64,000 bases of DNA from Porphyrobacter sp. (GTDB lineage Bacteria > Pseudomonadota > Alphaproteobacteria > Sphingomonadales > Sphingomonadaceae), in contig JAGIBN010000001.1 of NCBI GenBank assembly GCA_017744315.1, forward strand, positions 1 through 64,000. The letters run 5' to 3'. Under the pieces are notes generated by a model. The model was given only the letters and a program-made list of their open reading frames with translations. It did not search any database and was not told the DNA's origin. The position numbers were made by a program, and so were the translations under genes. Below are positions 63,201 to 64,000 of this stretch, piece by piece. The number at the start of each line of letters is the position of its first letter. Position 1 is the stretch's first letter.

Positions 63201-64000
63201 CGGCACGATCAGGGTCGCGGCCGATGTTACCGGAACTTTGGGCAATCCGCTGGTGCGGGGCTCGCTCGCGGGTGATGACTTGCGCTTGCAGGTGGCGATG
63301 ACGGGGTCCGATATCCGCAACGTCAGCGCGCGGGGCCGCTTCTCCGGTTCGCGGCTCCAGCTCACGAGCTTCTCGGGAACCGCGCCGAATGGCGGCATGG
63401 TCACCGGCAGCGGCTATGTCGATCTCGCGCGGATCTCGGCCTCTCGCGGTCCGCAGATCGACGTGCGCATGGCTGCGCGCCGGGCCGAAGTTGTCAACCT
63501 GCCGAACATGGGCGCCACCGTGACCGGGCCGCTGCGCATCGTCTCGAGCGGCGTGGGCGGGACGATTGCCGGGCGGCTGAGCGTCGAGGAAGCGCGCTGG
63601 GCCTTTGGCGCCGCGGAATCGACCGAGCGCCTGCCCAACATCACCACGCGTGAGATCAACTTCCCGCCCGACCGCCGCGCACCCACGGCTCCGGCGGCAC
63701 CGTGGCGCTTCCTGATCGACGCCAACGCTCCCGGCGGGATCGAGGTCGACAGCATGGGCCTCGACAGCGAATGGAGCGCCAACGTCCAGCTGCGCGGCAC
63801 GACCGACGATCCGCGCATCGGCGGTGTGGCGCGTGTCGTGCCGCGGCAGGGCTTCTACTCGTTCGCGGGCAATCGCTTCGAGCTCACGCGCGGTGTGATC
63901 GATTTCGACGTCAACGGTCCGATCGATCCACTGATCGATATCGTGGCCGAAACCAATGTCGACAGCCTTGCCGTGACGGTCACCATCAAGGGCAACGCCA
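60202..64000 (+). CDS. tamB: TamB translocation/assembly protein, 3' truncated by window edge
   Basis: Very long periplasm-spanning protein of the AsmA/TamB class. The frame is open for 1266 codons from ATG 60202 to the window end with no stop. N-terminal TM helix (about 35-55, GGVMVLLLLLAVAIAWLHTG) followed by long repetitive beta-strand segments (EVGRIEGSVLWSSTLYDVKF). The start overlaps the tamA stop by one base. The C-terminal DUF490 domain begins near the right edge (FAGNRFELTRGVIDFDVNG). Confidence 0.93.
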   Translation, partial: MGDEPILPEEAAEPVAAPARRRHWFVRLARWLFGGVMVLLLLLAVAIAWLHTGSGRQFIVDRLSRVAPASGLRIEVGRIEGSVLWSSTLYDVKFRDSNGTLFLQVPEVDLNWRPHRFLFSGLDVRHLVLHRGTLYAVPKLLPGDPDAPILPNFNIRVDRFVIDDLKVAEGLMGEERTVDFRAKADIRDGRVLLDSDGEFGGGDKFKLLVDAEPDGNRFDLDLDYRAPAGGLLATLVGAQEDVRARIVGDGTWKAWTGAFVVNHGGDIITALRIHNRGGQYKVVGQARPGGFVTGLPAAALGDVVSLAAVGSLENSVLDGSVALRGRGVSADGVGAIDLGENEFRQFKLSAALLDSQLFGPGLTLDDATMVATFDGPFRPLTAPIELRVGKMDVGGTVFTGLVQNGIVAYDGTRWILPLDASVQRITSGNAMIDPKLVNGTLRGTVTLAGSDLRSDNLALRFPGLSADLTLRGDTARGGYALAGPVEARGITLQNLGTVDAGAQIRFSIGNGVPWRLAANFIGRMPRVTNATLANIAGTNIRFNGGVQLGAGRPIDFSRTTLTASKLTLTLDGRVEQGRTTLAGSGRHVEYGPFTVEARLEGDGPHATLVFASPFPPAGLKDVRVALSPTPNGFRIETEGQSTLGAFDGLLTLTMPARGPTQIGIEHFTVAQTTLAGTLALGTGGVAGDLTLMGGGLDGTLALAPRNGGQGFDVNLVANNASFSGATPLSINQANIQASGVIGEGGWTVNGNLRAAGISYGTLFIGRLGARAEIVNGQGQFDAAITGRRERRFDLQLTGSVSPERIMVAARGNYAGRDIIMPRRAVLIASRDGGWDLQQTQLSFGRGFAIVEGHFGGTEPMHGRLAVADMPLSALDVAGTELGLGGTASGIIDFGSGPNGVPVGEMRVMVDNLSRSGLVLSSRPIDLALVARLSPTLLQARAVVKEDGQTRGRLQGRIANLPEEGSLNERLYNGDLFAQLRYDGPADALWRLSTIELLDLTGTIRVAADVTGTLGNPLVRGSLAGDDLRLQVAMTGSDIRNVSARGRFSGSRLQLTSFSGTAPNGGMVTGSGYVDLARISASRGPQIDVRMAARRAEVVNLPNMGATVTGPLRIVSSGVGGTIAGRLSVEEARWAFGAAESTERLPNITTREINFPPDRRAPTAPAAPWRFLIDANAPGGIEVDSMGLDSEWSANVQLRGTTDDPRIGGVARVVPRQGFYSFAGNRFELTRGVIDFDVNGPIDPLIDIVAETNVDSLAVTVTIKGNA

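Overview
The window is a GC-rich alphaproteobacterial chromosome segment, most likely from a sphingomonad (Sphingomonadaceae/Erythrobacteraceae). This is inferred from gene content and order (rnhA-thrB-ispH, argS-SPOR-nagZ-scpA-scpB-tatABC, tamA-tamB), the GGAAC-N16/17-(C/G)GTT promoter sites typical of the EcfG general stress sigma factor, and short palindromic repeats around housekeeping genes. No rRNA, tRNA, CRISPR array or intact transposase was seen.

Layout. 1-4.7 kb: a truncated SLC13/TrkA-C transporter and a large hybrid histidine kinase. 4.9-29 kb: a stress and repair region. It holds a cupin and an alcohol dehydrogenase, a histidine phosphatase coupled to an NAD(P)HX dehydratase, and a BBE-type flavoprotein with a BON-MscS channel and a DUF892 protein. 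A YqcI/YcgG (GntA-like) plus DUF1989 pair diverges from these across a two-way ECF-type promoter. Next come a stand-alone ATP-dependent DNA ligase, hemerythrin plus KatE-type catalase, and an operon of SRPBCC, alcohol dehydrogenase, SDR, MFS, a small ORF, a 747-aa glycosidase-like protein and a second SDR. AlkB and exonuclease III end the region, with small stress-type proteins between. Together these look like one general-stress repertoire for oxidative, desiccation and DNA damage.

29-39.7 kb: an accessory island with decayed paralogues (DUF1810, a small helical protein, a frameshifted thermonuclease), unknown small proteins preceded by a highly structured leader, and the most interesting module: a ubiquitin-like conjugation operon (DUF2188, multiubiquitin-type Ubl, E2-like/ThiF E1, DUF6527) divergent from an XRE repressor, an ImmA/IrrE-type metallopeptidase and an unknown third gene. 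This arrangement suggests a damage-inducible defence or stress system.

39.7-64 kb: conserved core genes: rnhA, thrB, ispH, a lipoprotein, argS, a SPOR protein, a repeat-rich gap with a strong AT-rich promoter, a cyclic-nucleotide-binding/thioredoxin-reductase fusion, an FMN reductase, nagZ, scpA, scpB, tatABC, a GIY-YIG protein, an amidohydrolase, a beta-hydroxyacid dehydrogenase, threonine ammonia-lyase, the Bpt/Ate aminoacyl-transferase, tamA, and tamB running off the right end.

No database search was possible. Family names come from recognising motifs and whole-protein patterns by eye.
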